Positions 32,901 through 42,900 of a DNA stretch of 64,000 nucleotides are shown here, one piece after another (within the stretch, counting starts at the first letter, position 1; every line of letters starts with the position of its first letter). A program made the translations under genes and the position numbers. The notes beneath the pieces are model-generated. The model was not told the origin of the DNA. It did not search any database and worked only from the letters and a program-made list of their open reading frames with translations. Source of the DNA: Pelodera strongyloides (taxonomy: Eukaryota > Nematoda > Chromadorea > Rhabditida > Rhabditidae); assembly GCA_036852015.1 (NCBI GenBank), contig JAANDG010000507.1, positions 43,334-107,333 on the forward strand, given 5' to 3'.

Positions 32901-35362
32901 CCAAATCTCCGCCAGTTTTACCCAGCTACCAACTTTTACACCGTTGGTGGTGAAGGGGTTCCGGGTCGGGATCGAACCAGCGACCGGCGGCGTGTAGTGA
33001 GTCAGATTTTATTGTCAATTCTTGCTCTTTTGAACGGCATGTGGGTAGATGCCTATTAGATCACTCTGAAACCAGTAGCATCTTATTATAGGGCGTGGTT
33101 CGTGTTTGGTTTACTTGAGAGTGCATTCACATGTATTATATGCAAATTTGTATGGTATTTTGTGCTTCACAATTTGCATATAATACATGGAAGATAGCGC
33201 GAGTTTGTATCCCGAAGATTTCTAGTAATTCTTTTTTTTTCAGATGTATGAATGGTACACCGCATGCAAAGTTGACAAATTCGCACTATGTGAGGGAGGT
33301 AAGGATGTTATTCTATTATATGAAGTTGTCCAGATGTAGTCATGATTTTGAAATTCACCCTTTTTACATAGTTTTTTTTTTGCGGGTTACGTATCCTCCT
33401 TTAGTTTGTTATCCACAGAAATTGCTAGTTCTTTACCGAGTTTCGAAAAATTTCAGGGACAACGGTTTAAGCAGGAAGCGAATGACCTGATCCAACAGGC
33501 CGATGATATATTGGCAGAGTGAGTCTTGCTTATTTTTGTGTTTCTCTTCTTTTTTTTGCGTGCGGAAACTTTAAAGCGAAATGCCGGCCGGTTTTTGGAA
33601 CACATCGAGTTGACCAGCATTATTATGCTGCTTACACAAAAAAAAATCGAGCTAAATTTGAGCAAATTAGCATAACTACGTAGAAATTCAGTTGTCCACG
33701 ATGCGTTTCAAAAACCGACCAGTATTTCGCTTTAATCAAAACGTGCGCACCTTTACCACCGTATGTATGGCACAACAAGGGTAGGGTCGTTTGCCAGTTT
33801 GTCTTCATAATATGAGTTGGCTGAAACATTTTTGTTTTATGGAGTGGATTTGTGCTCTAGTGTAACTCGTTGCCCATCGTACCTTAGTTTTTAGTTGTAA
33901 AAAAGGGTTCTGTTAGTTGTTCACCATTGCTCTTCACCTGTTAACGATTCAACTTAAAGCGAACTACCAGCCGGTTTTTGAAACGCATCTCAAATATCAG
34001 CATTCTTAGGCAGTTATGCTAAAAAGGGTCTATTGGGGTCTATTTTTTATTCAAATTTATGCTCATTTGCATATGAAGCATAGGAAAGCAGGTGTACGAA
34101 ATGCGTTTCAAAAACCGGCCGGTATTTCGCTTTAACTGTTTCCATTCTCAGGTGCAACAGGAACAACAACTTTCTCGATTTGCATCTGATGTCTTTGTCG
34201 GGAGCGATGCAAGTTGTACGCGAGAGATTGAAGAAGATCAAATGTGGTCAATGTCTTATTTATTATCGTTTGGATAATTAGGCAATTACTGTGGGAATGA
34301 GATAATTAGGCCATTACTGTAGGAGTGAGAGAATAGTTAATCATTGTTCGGAGTTACCAGTTGGGCAATTATTAATAGTGGATGGTGTTTTGTTGTCGGG
34401 GAGGTATCAAAAACACGGAATATCGTGCGCCACTAAGGCCAACTAATCTTGCGCGGCAAAGTTAAAGCCGTATTGTACTTTCTTTGAGAAATTTGCATAT
34501 GATACGCAAATCCTATGTATCCTGTGCAAATTTGGTGCTCGTTCGGCAAGCTTGGGCACCAAATTTACATAAGGTACAGTACATAGGATTTGCGTATCAT
34601 ATGCAAATTTCCCAAACAGGTACAATACTGCTCTACGCTTTAATCTAAGCTTTAAACTTATTTTAGTCTTCTGTTTAGAGCGGCGCGGTGCGTCGGGCGG
34701 CCGCGAACTTCGAATCATCACCGGTTACGGTAAGGAGGATGGAATCGGAAGGCTCAAGGAGTCCGTGGTCGCCCATCTCACACAGCATCGATATAAGTGA
34801 GTTTTACTTGATCAGACTACAAACTATATTCTACAGATACAGATGCGCTGTAAGGCTAGACTACGTAGCCAGTAGATTACCGGCTAAAACTTCATTATTA
34901 GACTAATGTGGTAGCTATGCTTAGCGGTGAATATAGAACTGTATCTATACTCACTAGACTCTAGTTAATGCGTATTTGGCTAGAAGCTGAGCATTGGGAA
35001 TCATCGATACCAACTACCATTCTGATCGATCGGCCGATATAATAATAATAATAATAATTTATTACGCACACATAAAATTCATGAGAAAAATATATGCAAC
35101 GTACAGTTTTGTCGAGTAAAGCAACAGTGCTACTGTTGACTGTTGCTTTACTCGACAAAACTGTACGTTGCATATATTTTTCTCATGAATTTTATGTGTG
35201 CGTAATAAATTATTATTATTATTATTATATCGGCCGATCGATCAGAATGGTAGTTGGTACGTTGTTAGTCAAACTTCTATGTAATTAACGTTTTTATTTA
35301 TTTAATTGCTTTTCAGTTTCCACAGCAGCAACCAAGGAGAGCTGGTGGTGAAGTTTGCTTGA
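21174..35362 (+). CDS. N4BP2-like protein: polynucleotide kinase P-loop, CUE-like regions, DUF1771 and Smr
   Basis: Twenty-seven exons join in phase to 880 residues: 21174-21253, 21611-21664, 22042-22166, 22457-22545, 22923-22999, 23255-23365, 23759-23880, 24476-24573, 25151-25298, 25884-25977, 26141-26260, 26744-26839, 27384-27453, 29148-29202, 29459-29659, 29921-30079, 30503-30609, 31053-31094, 31346-31449, 31998-32067, 32301-32441, 32667-32770, 33244-33298, 33457-33518, 34152-34246, 34679-34796, 35317-35362. The N-terminal kinase-type domain has Walker A (LMRGIPGSGKSTLAK), SVDDLF and VIVDNTN. A CUE-like stretch is at about 373-430 (MDLLVAMFPEEPQQHLLHF), another near 620-650 (VAPKEVVEIFFQC). 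The end is DUF1771 (REKANQLNERS) plus Smr: NNFLDLHLMSLSGA, LRIITGYGKEDGIGRLKES, GELVVKFA. The family combines 5'-kinase and Smr (nucleic-acid nicking) activities. The usual Smr LDLHG reads LDLHL here. Exon 10 and the exon 25 donor are the least certain. Confidence 0.9.
21500..21620 (+). repeat. Local duplication of the exon 2 acceptor
   Basis: GAATAAGC, a TATACT word and TTATTTTAGGACGTTAATC occur twice, the first acceptor copy ending at about 21554 and the second at 21610, which is the one used. The upstream copy offers a decoy 3' splice site. Confidence 0.7.
21816..21988. repeat. Family A inverted-repeat element in intron 2 of the N4BP2-like gene
   Basis: TTAA ends (21816-21819, 21985-21988), AGCGAATTACTGGCCGG left arm and CCGGCCGGTATTTCGCT right arm. 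It ends about 50 bp upstream of the exon 3 acceptor. Confidence 0.85.
23469..23608 (-). mobile_element. Truncated SINE, tail part only
   Basis: ACGCTTCAAGAGCGTGCACC, then TTTATTCAAGG and GAGCAGTAGGCGACGAGTTC match the body of the SINE at 39199-39457 in the same orientation. The tRNA-like head is missing. Confidence 0.7.
23925..23958. repeat. CT microsatellite
   Basis: Uninterrupted CT dinucleotides just after the exon 7 donor of the N4BP2-like gene. The plus ORF at 23712-24032 runs on into it and is not coding past 23880. Confidence 0.8.
24254..24430. repeat. Family A inverted-repeat element in intron 7 of the N4BP2-like gene
   Basis: CAGCGAAATACCGGCCGG at the left and CCGGCCTGTATTTCGCT at the right. 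The flanking TTAA has decayed to TTAC and TTGA. The right end is 45 bp from the exon 8 acceptor. Confidence 0.8.
24646..24790. repeat. Family B inverted-repeat element, right end damaged
   Basis: GAGGCCGTATTCACCATTAC on the left; the right end reads TGTTGGTGAATAGACGG, with the last bases lost or rearranged. It lies in intron 8 of the N4BP2-like gene. Confidence 0.8.
26911..27010. repeat. 100-bp inverted repeat
   Basis: CCGTATGCACGAACTGCGGG at the left pairs with GTGTTCGTGCATACGG at the right; the inner GGGAGAATTTGTTCTC and CCTCCCACTGGGAGG form further hairpins. It lies in intron 12 of the N4BP2-like gene and the ORFs across it are not coding. Confidence 0.8.
28030..28405. repeat. Tandem repeat, about 110-bp period, about three copies
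   Basis: CCATTGCGG (28091), CCATTGTGG (28202) and CCACTGCGG (28311) mark the same position in consecutive units, each followed by a GCTCAC- or GCCCAG-type word, CACAAAAG-type words and CGAGCGAT. Overlapping ORFs on both strands here are products of the repeat. Confidence 0.75.
28514..29020. repeat. Tandem repeat, about 223-bp period, two and a half copies
   Basis: AGTCAACAGAAACTAAGTT recurs at about 28528, 28751 and 28976, each time after TTAGGAGGAATA or TTAGGAGAAATA. The spacer repeats CTAACTTATATAGCCCAG and GAAACATTG. Together with the preceding array it fills most of intron 13 of the N4BP2-like gene. Confidence 0.8.
31742..31905. repeat. Family A inverted-repeat element in intron 19 of the N4BP2-like gene
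   Basis: TTAA at both ends, AGCGAAACACCTGACGG left arm and CCGGCCGGTATTTCGCT right arm. It sits about 90 bp upstream of the exon 20 acceptor. Confidence 0.85.
32771..32998 (-). mobile_element. tRNA-like SINE whose target-site duplication copies a splice donor
   Basis: Read on the minus strand, GGTCGCTGGTTCGATCCCGA is a good Pol III B box. The insert is flanked by AGTGAGTCAGATT at about 32770-32782 and again at about 32997-33009. The left copy is the exon 22 donor of the N4BP2-like gene. There is no clear A box, so the head is diverged. Confidence 0.6.
33131..33192. repeat. Short inverted repeat related to family C
   Basis: TGTATTATATGCAAATTTG and CAATTTGCATATAATACATG form a hairpin with a 20-nt loop, 50 bp upstream of exon 23 of the N4BP2-like gene. 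A half copy occurs at about 17376-17395. Confidence 0.6.
33571..33735. repeat. Family A inverted-repeat element in intron 24 of the N4BP2-like gene
   Basis: TTAA ends (33571-33574, 33732-33735), AGCGAAATGCCGGCCGG left arm, ACCGACCAGTATTTCGCT right arm. Confidence 0.85.
33954..34135. repeat. Second family A element in intron 24 of the N4BP2-like gene
   Basis: TTAA ends, AGCGAACTACCAGCCGG left arm, CCGGCCGGTATTTCGCT right arm. Its right TTAA is only 16 bp from the exon 25 acceptor at 34151. Confidence 0.85.
34462..34645. repeat. Family C inverted-repeat element in intron 25 of the N4BP2-like gene
   Basis: TTAAAGCCGTATTGTACTTT at the left, GGTACAATACTGC and GCTTTAA at the right; inner arms GAAATTTGCATATGATACGC and GCGTATCATATGCAAATTTC. 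It ends about 30 bp before the exon 26 acceptor. Confidence 0.8.
35007..35260. repeat. About 250-bp near-perfect palindrome in the last intron of the N4BP2-like gene
   Basis: Left arm ATACCAACTACCATTCTGAT onward and right arm ATCAGAATGGTAGTTGGTA are complementary along about 115 bp each, through CGGCCGATATAATAATAATA, TTTATTACGCACACATAAAA and GTTTTGTCGAGTAAAGCAAC, with a short centre at about 35130-35145. The same peptide reads out on both strands, confirming near identity of the arms. Confidence 0.9.
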
Positions 35363-36890
35363 CGAATTTTGTGTAAAAAGGAACATTTTCTGTGAACATA
35401 TGGATATGGAATGTGTGCTAGAGTCAGTATAGTAACGTTATATTGTAGCGTAGTACCAGTCGGGTGAAGAGCCCTTACTGTAGCTTGGCAGCTTGGCTAG
35501 ACCTAGAACCACACCGCTAATTGGTCATTAGAAATTGTTACTTAGGATGACTGGCGTCTGTGTACGAAATTTGATCGCTTCCCCTTATGTAGATTTACAG
35601 GGAGTAGATGGCAGGTTAACGGTCGGTAACCGTTTGTTATCAGCACCCTAAATCGGTATGGAATCATAACTGTGAGGCTACTCCCTTTAATGTCGCGCTA
35701 GGTATTCTAGCTCTTTTGTTTGTCGTTGTAACTTTGCCATAAGTCACGGATGTGCTATTTCTTTGTATTTAAGTTCGTTGGCAATTTTTGATTCACATTC
35801 GTTGTTTTATTCTTCTTTGTTGTTCTCTGTTACGTTAGCTGCAGTTTCACCTTTCGAGAATGTTGTGCTGCTGCTGCTTTTGCTTTTTTCTCTTTTTTTC
35901 TTTAGGTTTCCTGCCCGCTCAACGATATATCAAAAATTATCTTATGAATCTCGGAATTGTTTATGCGTTTAGTTGATTGCTTAGTGAGAATCTTGGCGCG
36001 CAAGCCGCGCGAAAATGGCGTCAAACTGCGCGCGGCTTATCCTTGTCTTGAAAATGTGCGCGCCGTTTGTGCGCCACGTAGTAGCTAATGCTAATTGAAT
36101 TTGGAATCAATTGTAACATTGTGTGTGCGATATCTGAGTATCAGTTTTTTTGTCGTGATCTGTTCCACTAATTTAGTGGATTTCAGTTATACAGTAAGGG
36201 TTCGTACTAGCTAATTATGAGAATAATGCTAAAATGGTAGTGTTTATTTTTTTTTTGCTAATTGTTTGTGCGTTGGCTTAGGCTTAGGCTTCGTTTATTT
36301 GAATCTGTGTAACTTTGTCTTCAGTGTAGCGTATTGTTGTCTTTTTGGATATGAATTGTTTTCTTTCTCATCTTATTCATTGTTTTCTTGTTATAACTTT
36401 ATTTCATTTTCTCTTTTATTAGGCTATGTTTATCTTTAGGGGTCCAAATGAGAAATAGGGGTCCGAATGAGAAATAAGGTTCCAACCCGTACGTTTTTGG
36501 ACCCTTCGGACCCCATTTCTCATTTGGACCCCTAAAGGTAAATAGAGCCGCACATTACTCTGTATTATTTTCTAATTCCGGTTTCTGCCTCATTTTATGT
36601 TTTCTTGCTCACTTATTAATGCCTCGGTTTATTACTTTTACTTACACCGTCTTTTTACTTTTTACTCGGTGATTTTACTTGAATGGTTTAAGTTTAACTT
36701 GCCTAACCTAGCGCCTAGCTTACGTCGATGTTATATTCTTAGCGTGAACCGTTATTATCTGCTTATAACGGTAGGCATTAATTCGCGGGCTCCTAGGCCA
36801 TGCTAGTTGCGGAAATTTCAAATGTACTTGTACTGTGAGCGATAGCGGCGCCGTAGTATAGCCGCGTAGCCGCTAGAAGTTCGCCGCACA
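35363..36890. other. Intergenic DNA between the N4BP2-like gene and the RGG-tail gene
   Basis: No exon chain is supported. It contains T-rich DNA, CGCGCAAGCCGCGCG at about 35996-36010, a tandem TTAGGC pair at 36278-36289 and a palindrome at 36422-36549. Confidence 0.5.
36422..36549. repeat. 128-bp inverted repeat
   Basis: GGCTATGTTTATCTTTAGGG then GTCCAAATGAGAAAT pair with ATTTCTCATTTGGACCCCTA and AAGGTAAATAGAGCC; the left arm also carries a second copy of GGGGTCCGAATGAGAAAT. Confidence 0.75.
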
Positions 36891-36903
36891 TTTTGCTGCA
36901 GAA
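36891..36903 (+). promoter_or_regulatory. Candidate spliced-leader acceptor of the RGG-tail gene
   Basis: CATTTTGCTGCAG ends at 36901 and the ATG begins at 36904, leaving a 2-nt leader, as is usual for trans-spliced nematode messages. Confidence 0.4.
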
Positions 36904-39900
36904 ATGAATGTTGTATCATCAAGCGTTGCATACGACGCGCCACAATTTCGCTTGATCGTTTGCAGCTCTCTTTGCTCAGTTTCTTTGGTTTTCTTTTTTC
37001 TAACTATAAGAATCTTTTTTTTTTTTTTTTTTTTTATTATTCTATCTCTTCATTTTATTTTATTCCATTTATAACCTACGACATTTGACTACCTATGCAT
37101 TTAACGATCTGACGATTTAAATTGTGCCTCGCTAAGGTTCCGTTTATTTTTCTTGTAAGCAGTTTTATTTGTAAGCAAAGAAGTAAAGTTGTTTTAATAC
37201 CGTGTTTGAATTGTTTGTGATGGGGGTTTGTTGGTTTGTTCCTGTTGGAGAATATTTCTTCGTTCATAATTTGCCATATAATCCCAAATTTCTTTTGCGC
37301 GGCGGGATTCTGATTCTGGCGCTATATCATACCACATAAAAGTGGAAATTAAGTGGAAACATACAAGTGATTAACTTATGCGTAAAAGAATGAATATACC
37401 ATATATAATATGGTAACCCCGTTTCGACCCTTCGCAGACGGGGATTTCACCGTAGGCGGGTCTCGTCAGTGCGTACCAAGCAAAATACCAGCCGATAGTT
37501 ATAAACGCCGGGGCCGGGCGAGAATTGCATGCATCACAGTTCAGAACATACTGCTGTATATTTGGTAAGTGCTTTCGCATTGTGAAGCGCGGGGTCTTAG
37601 GATTCCCTTTGGTTGACGTTCTTTATTTGTATTGATTGTTAACCAACAAAGCGTTTTTATGAATTAGGGGTCGGCGATTACTGGGCGCATTGTTGTTCGC
37701 GGCGCACCGTGAAAGTTCACCTTTCAGGTATGCCATGCATTGTTCTGAATGCGCAACGGGATCCCAACTCGGGTGTAACTGGCGTTGAGTTGATCACTTC
37801 GTTGTCAGCCACGGCTTTACACACCCAGTGCGAATTTCTATTCAACGATTACGAGAAGATATTGCTCGGATTGGAAGTGCAACACTATGGAATAGGCGCC
37901 GATGAGAGATGGTTAGTTGTTTCATTTTGGTACGGTAGTTTTCGTACTGTAGTTGCGTACTGTGGCTTCGTAGTGAAGTGTTCCTACTGTATGCTAAATG
38001 ATTACGGTAGCAGAGTTAACGGTGAGCGGAAACCCTGGCCTGGCATGAGAATTGTGTGGCGGAATGGTTTCTTGATTAGTTACTTTTAATTATCTTATGT
38101 TCAGGTTTCGCCTCCAGTTTGTGGTTGCAGCCGCCAAGGATGTCAGCTCTCTTAGTGAGTCCATGCTAAAGGTTAGGCTTAGGCTTATTGAAAATTAATA
38201 TACAAATACTCATAAAAAATGTTAAAGTTAGACCAATGTACTCTTATGAGAAGGCTTGGTCTGCCCGGGACATGAGCCGAACCGACGAGCCGCAATGTCT
38301 GCGCTGCTCTTGAGATAGCGACTTAGGCACTGCGCCACCTGACCCCACATTCTATAATTTTTACGAGACGCTGACGATACACTAGAATAGAACGACACGC
38401 AATATATTAGGCGGGGGTCACATGTTTACTTAGTAGCCTTCATCTATGGTAGATGACATTCGTGATTTAGTTTTTAACTGCTCCCGTCCGTGACACAATC
38501 AAATGGAGTGGATTGAATCTGAATGACGCGCCGTCGACATCTGCTGACAAGACTCTTTTAAGGTGAGATTTAGTCCCTTATACCTTGCCCGTGCATTTGG
38601 AATTGTGCGGTCTCTTTCGAAATACCGGCCGGTTTTTGAAACGCATCGTGGACAGCCTAATTCTTACGAACTTATGCTAATCTGCTCGAATCTAGCTCGA
38701 TTTTTTATTCAAATTTGTGTTCATTTGCATAATCTGCATAAGAATGGTGGTGTACTCGATGTGTAGCAAAAACCGGCCAGTATTTCGCTATAACCCTTGA
38801 GCGGGCTCGACCGTGCACTAGTTATCTGCCCTGGACCGTGTGTTGAGTTAGAGTTCGAATAGAAGACGGGAATTCGGTTAAGTACTCTGGTTGGAAAGAT
38901 TACGTGACCATACTCAGTTTAGTGGCGGTAGCGCCGCGGATGGTTCGATGAGTGCGCGCGAAATAGCCGCCGTTGGGATGATTCGCCTAAGGAATGCGCA
39001 GGAAATTCTCCTGGGAAATGAGTGCATACGAGCGGCTGAGGAAATTGAGGTGAGGGAGGGAATACGTTGTGAGCGAGGAGGGGACGAGAGATGGAGAGAG
39101 AGAGGTAGAGAGGGAGAGATTTGTTATGTACTGGAGGGAATACGTTGTGAGAGAGGAGGGTACGAGAGATGGAGAGAGAGAGGAAGAAAATTTTAAAATT
39201 GTTTTTACGCTTCAAGAGCGTGCACCTTTATTCAAGGCTTCAAGGGTGAAAGTACAGATTCATTGTTTGCTTATGACATGTTCCGCGAGGTCCTGAGCAG
39301 TAGGCGACGAGTTCCAGATGACAAATTGCTCGAAGTCTTCGGGCTAGGGCCAGGAGGGATCACCCATGATTCCCTCGCCTGGTGGTGGTTTCAAAGGTGT
39401 CACGGGCCGGAATCGAACTCGGGTCGATTGCGTTAGAGACGAACGCGCTGCCACTGGATTTGTTATGTACGGGAGGGAATACGCTGTGAGAGAGGAGGGG
39501 ACGAGAGATGAGTGAGAGAGAGCGGGGTAGAGTGAGAGAGATAATGCCATTTGTTATGTACCGCTAATGTCTCCAGAAACAATGTGGCGAGCTGAACGAA
39601 GCGCATCTATTGATGTTGGCGGAAAAGTACGGATTGAAGTCGGGCTCATGGATGTGGTTTAGTACGAGATCGTCATCGGTAAGTTTTGTACTAATTTATG
39701 ATGTGATTGGTGTAATTAGGATATAAACGTTTACGTGGTATGATGACCAAGTCCTCTAGCGCTTGTGGTAGCTTGTTTGGGAAGCCTTTTGTTGTTTTCA
39801 CCGACAATCTATTTGTGCCAGTACATCTATTCGACGTTAGCACCTTAGTACTGTCATCCGCGCTCGTTATTCTGTCGCATTCGGCATTTCCTAGTTTTTT

Positions 39901-42900
39901 CCACTTCTTGGTTTATTGATGGAAGGTCTAGATATAGGAATTTCGTTATTCTTTCGCCTGGAAAAAATTTTTTTATTTTTATTTGGCATTTCAGGACGCA
40001 ACAACATATGAAGGAGACGCGCCATGGAATGTGAAAACCAGGGAATCATTTCGGAAAGTGATGGAAAGTAAGTATTGAAGCTGGATAGGGAAAGTAAAAC
40101 AATTTGGAATAAGCTATTTGTGGAGAATGTGTAGAGTTACTTAGGCATCTGTCCTCAGGTTGATGTACATGTATGTAACTAGCAGTGCTGTTCGGCGTTC
40201 CTACTTACTACCCTTATAGGGAGGGATCTGCCCTTACTTAGGGTGAAATACATGTGTATTACTGCCAGTCAGTGCAGCTATTCGACGTTACTACCGTAGT
40301 ACCGCAGTACGCGCTAGTCTTCCTTCTCGCATTTTACTATTTATTCTCGAATTCTGTATTTTCTAGTCTTTTTCACCGTCACACACCGTGGAGAGAGACT
40401 TTGGTAGAGTAATATACAAATACGTATATATCATATCTTCGATATATATGTATCGTCGAAGGTACAGTTAGTTTCCGACCCCTTTTGACGTTTTATATAG
40501 GTTTCTAGTTTTTGTTTATGAGTTTTTTTAGGTTATTTCACTGGGGCGCTCTCCAAATTGGAATATGTGTTCAAGATTGTGTACCGTAGGAACACAAATG
40601 GTTCCCTGATGATAAGGGTGTATAATAATGTTAGTTGTATTTTCTCGTCTAACTTGTAGCTTGTAGCTTGTACCCTGGTACTCGCCGTGTACTATTTTAA
40701 GAAGCTGGTCCGTTATAAACTTGTATTGGATCACCTTATAAAAATGAGCATGCTTATTGTGTTTAGACAAATTATTAATTATTAATTTATTATTTACAGA
40801 AGTGCGATTATCTTAAATTCGCACTAGAAGATTCAAGTCTGAAGAACGCCGATCTATTGCAAAGGGATGAAGAAGTGCGGGAGGTAAAATTGTTTTAAAG
40901 CGAAATACCGACCGGTTTTTGAAACGTATCGAGTACTCTGCTTTCTTATGCTTCATATGCAAATGAGCATAAATTAGAATAAAAAATAGACCCCAATTAG
41001 CATAACTGCATAAGAATGCAGATATTTGAGATGCGTTTCAAAAACAGGCTGGTATTTTGCTTTAAGGAAGATCGTGTTCTTGATGAATACTGTAGCTGAA
41101 AACCGAGAAAGGACTTCTGTGTCACGCCACAATGACGGACATTGAGTGTCAATATTGGTGAGCCGCTGGTGCGCCAGGAACACGCTACGGGTCCGCGAAC
41201 AAAATTTTTCCTTTCCTATACTCGCTTGACGCTGGCGTTCGCGTGGCACACCCTGGTTTGTTTTGCGCCGTATGTATTTACGCTGCGATATGGTGCGTTG
41301 TACCTATGACGTTCTCTTTTGCCGATTTATTTCTTTTATAGACACTGAAAGAACTCGAAGTGCTGTTGGAGGGACGTCGATTCCGCCTGTGTTATAAGTA
41401 TTTCTTGAAGACGTAAGTGCTTAGTTGTGATGTACTGGTTTCGTTTCTCATGTGTCTGGTTCTTTAGTGAAGGATTCGTGATGTCATGTATAGGGTTGAA
41501 GTATTGGTTTACATTAATAATAATAATTTATTGGTGATGAAACAACACAAATAAGAACATGCACAATAATTCACAGAGTACATAAAACAATGGTTATCCT
41601 AAGACCGTAAGAACAAATGGCCTTACGACACATACATACTAATAAGTGACCAATATAGAAAAATATTCATTGCTGAGCACGGAAAATTTAGGAATCATAT
41701 TCGAAACATAAACCCTTTCTGTGCAATCAAAACAATTTGAAACTTGTTTTTGTTCCAGCGTTCTCGGCATCAACCAGTTTACGAGGAAAGCGCAAATTGC
41801 ATTCTACAACAAGGGCATTGGGTTTGATGTGAGCTTTTATTTTTCAGCCTGTCAAGCAGTGAAATTATAACTATAGCTTCTGGGTTTGGAATATGATTTC
41901 GGTGCCTTGGCGTTATGAAGCTGGTCTAATATCAATAAATACTGTTTCCGGGTCTTTATCTCTTGGAATGGTTAAAGCGAAATACCGGCCGGCTTTTGAA
42001 ATGCATCGTACTTACGTATTTATGCTAATTTACTCGAATTTATATTGATATTTGATGTTGTTGATTGTGATTTGATTGTGTTACGCTACTATTGTGACTT
42101 CTGTGCTATTGAATTATTTCGGTTACTTTATAATATCATGTATACTAATGGTATTTTTCGATGTATCTACTATTTGTATTCGTAGTTCTTTTTATTTTAA
42201 TTTATGTTCCCCGTAAGTAGTAAAGGACTTGAACCCTTTACTCTGTGGGACCTGGTTATTATTTTCTCGCTTACCTTGTTATTTTGTACTTGTCGTTTTT
42301 ATCAATAAACCTTTATTAAATTTAACTCGATTTTTTATTCTAATTTATGTTCATTTGTATAAGCTGCATAAGAATGCTGGTGCACTCGATGTGTTTCAAA
42401 AATCGGCGGGTGTTTCGCTTTAAAATTGTTAGATAATTAAAATCCATATATATTCCTCATTTGCTTTAGGATTCTGGTCCAAATCAGCATTATGGTAATC
42501 GTGGTCGAGGTGGCGGTAACAGAGGATTCGGGTACCGTGGCAGGGGCACTGGAGAACGGGGAACTTACCGAGGAGCTAGGGGAAGGGGTGGATCGAGCTA
42601 CCAGCAAGGTATGTTTTTGTCTTGAAGGCAATATAATATAAGGTAATCTTGTCACCTCATTATTATTAACTGATTGAACATGCTATGGTTTAGTATTAGC
42701 ACAAGAAGCTATATGCCAAACCCGATCTAAATTGAGTGTGTCTATGACGAACAATAAAAAATGCCACTTTTTTTATCACAGCTACGATGCATTGAGAAAA
42801 TTGAGAGTATAAAAAGACTTTTCTCGGGGCGGTTTAATAATTTTACTGTAAAAAATTGTTTCTAGGTTATGGAAGATCGAACGCGGAAACTAGTAGCACA

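Noticed and set aside
34047..34277. ORFs with a recurring KYRPVFETH peptide, also at 24118, 31742, 33632, 38563 and 60668
   Set aside because: The peptide is the terminal arm of family A elements (GCGAAATACCGGCCGG) read in frame, not a protein family.
38240..38346. tRNA gene
   Set aside because: A and B boxes are present but a cloverleaf with acceptor stem cannot be built; the same holds at 39400-39457 and 44150-44243.
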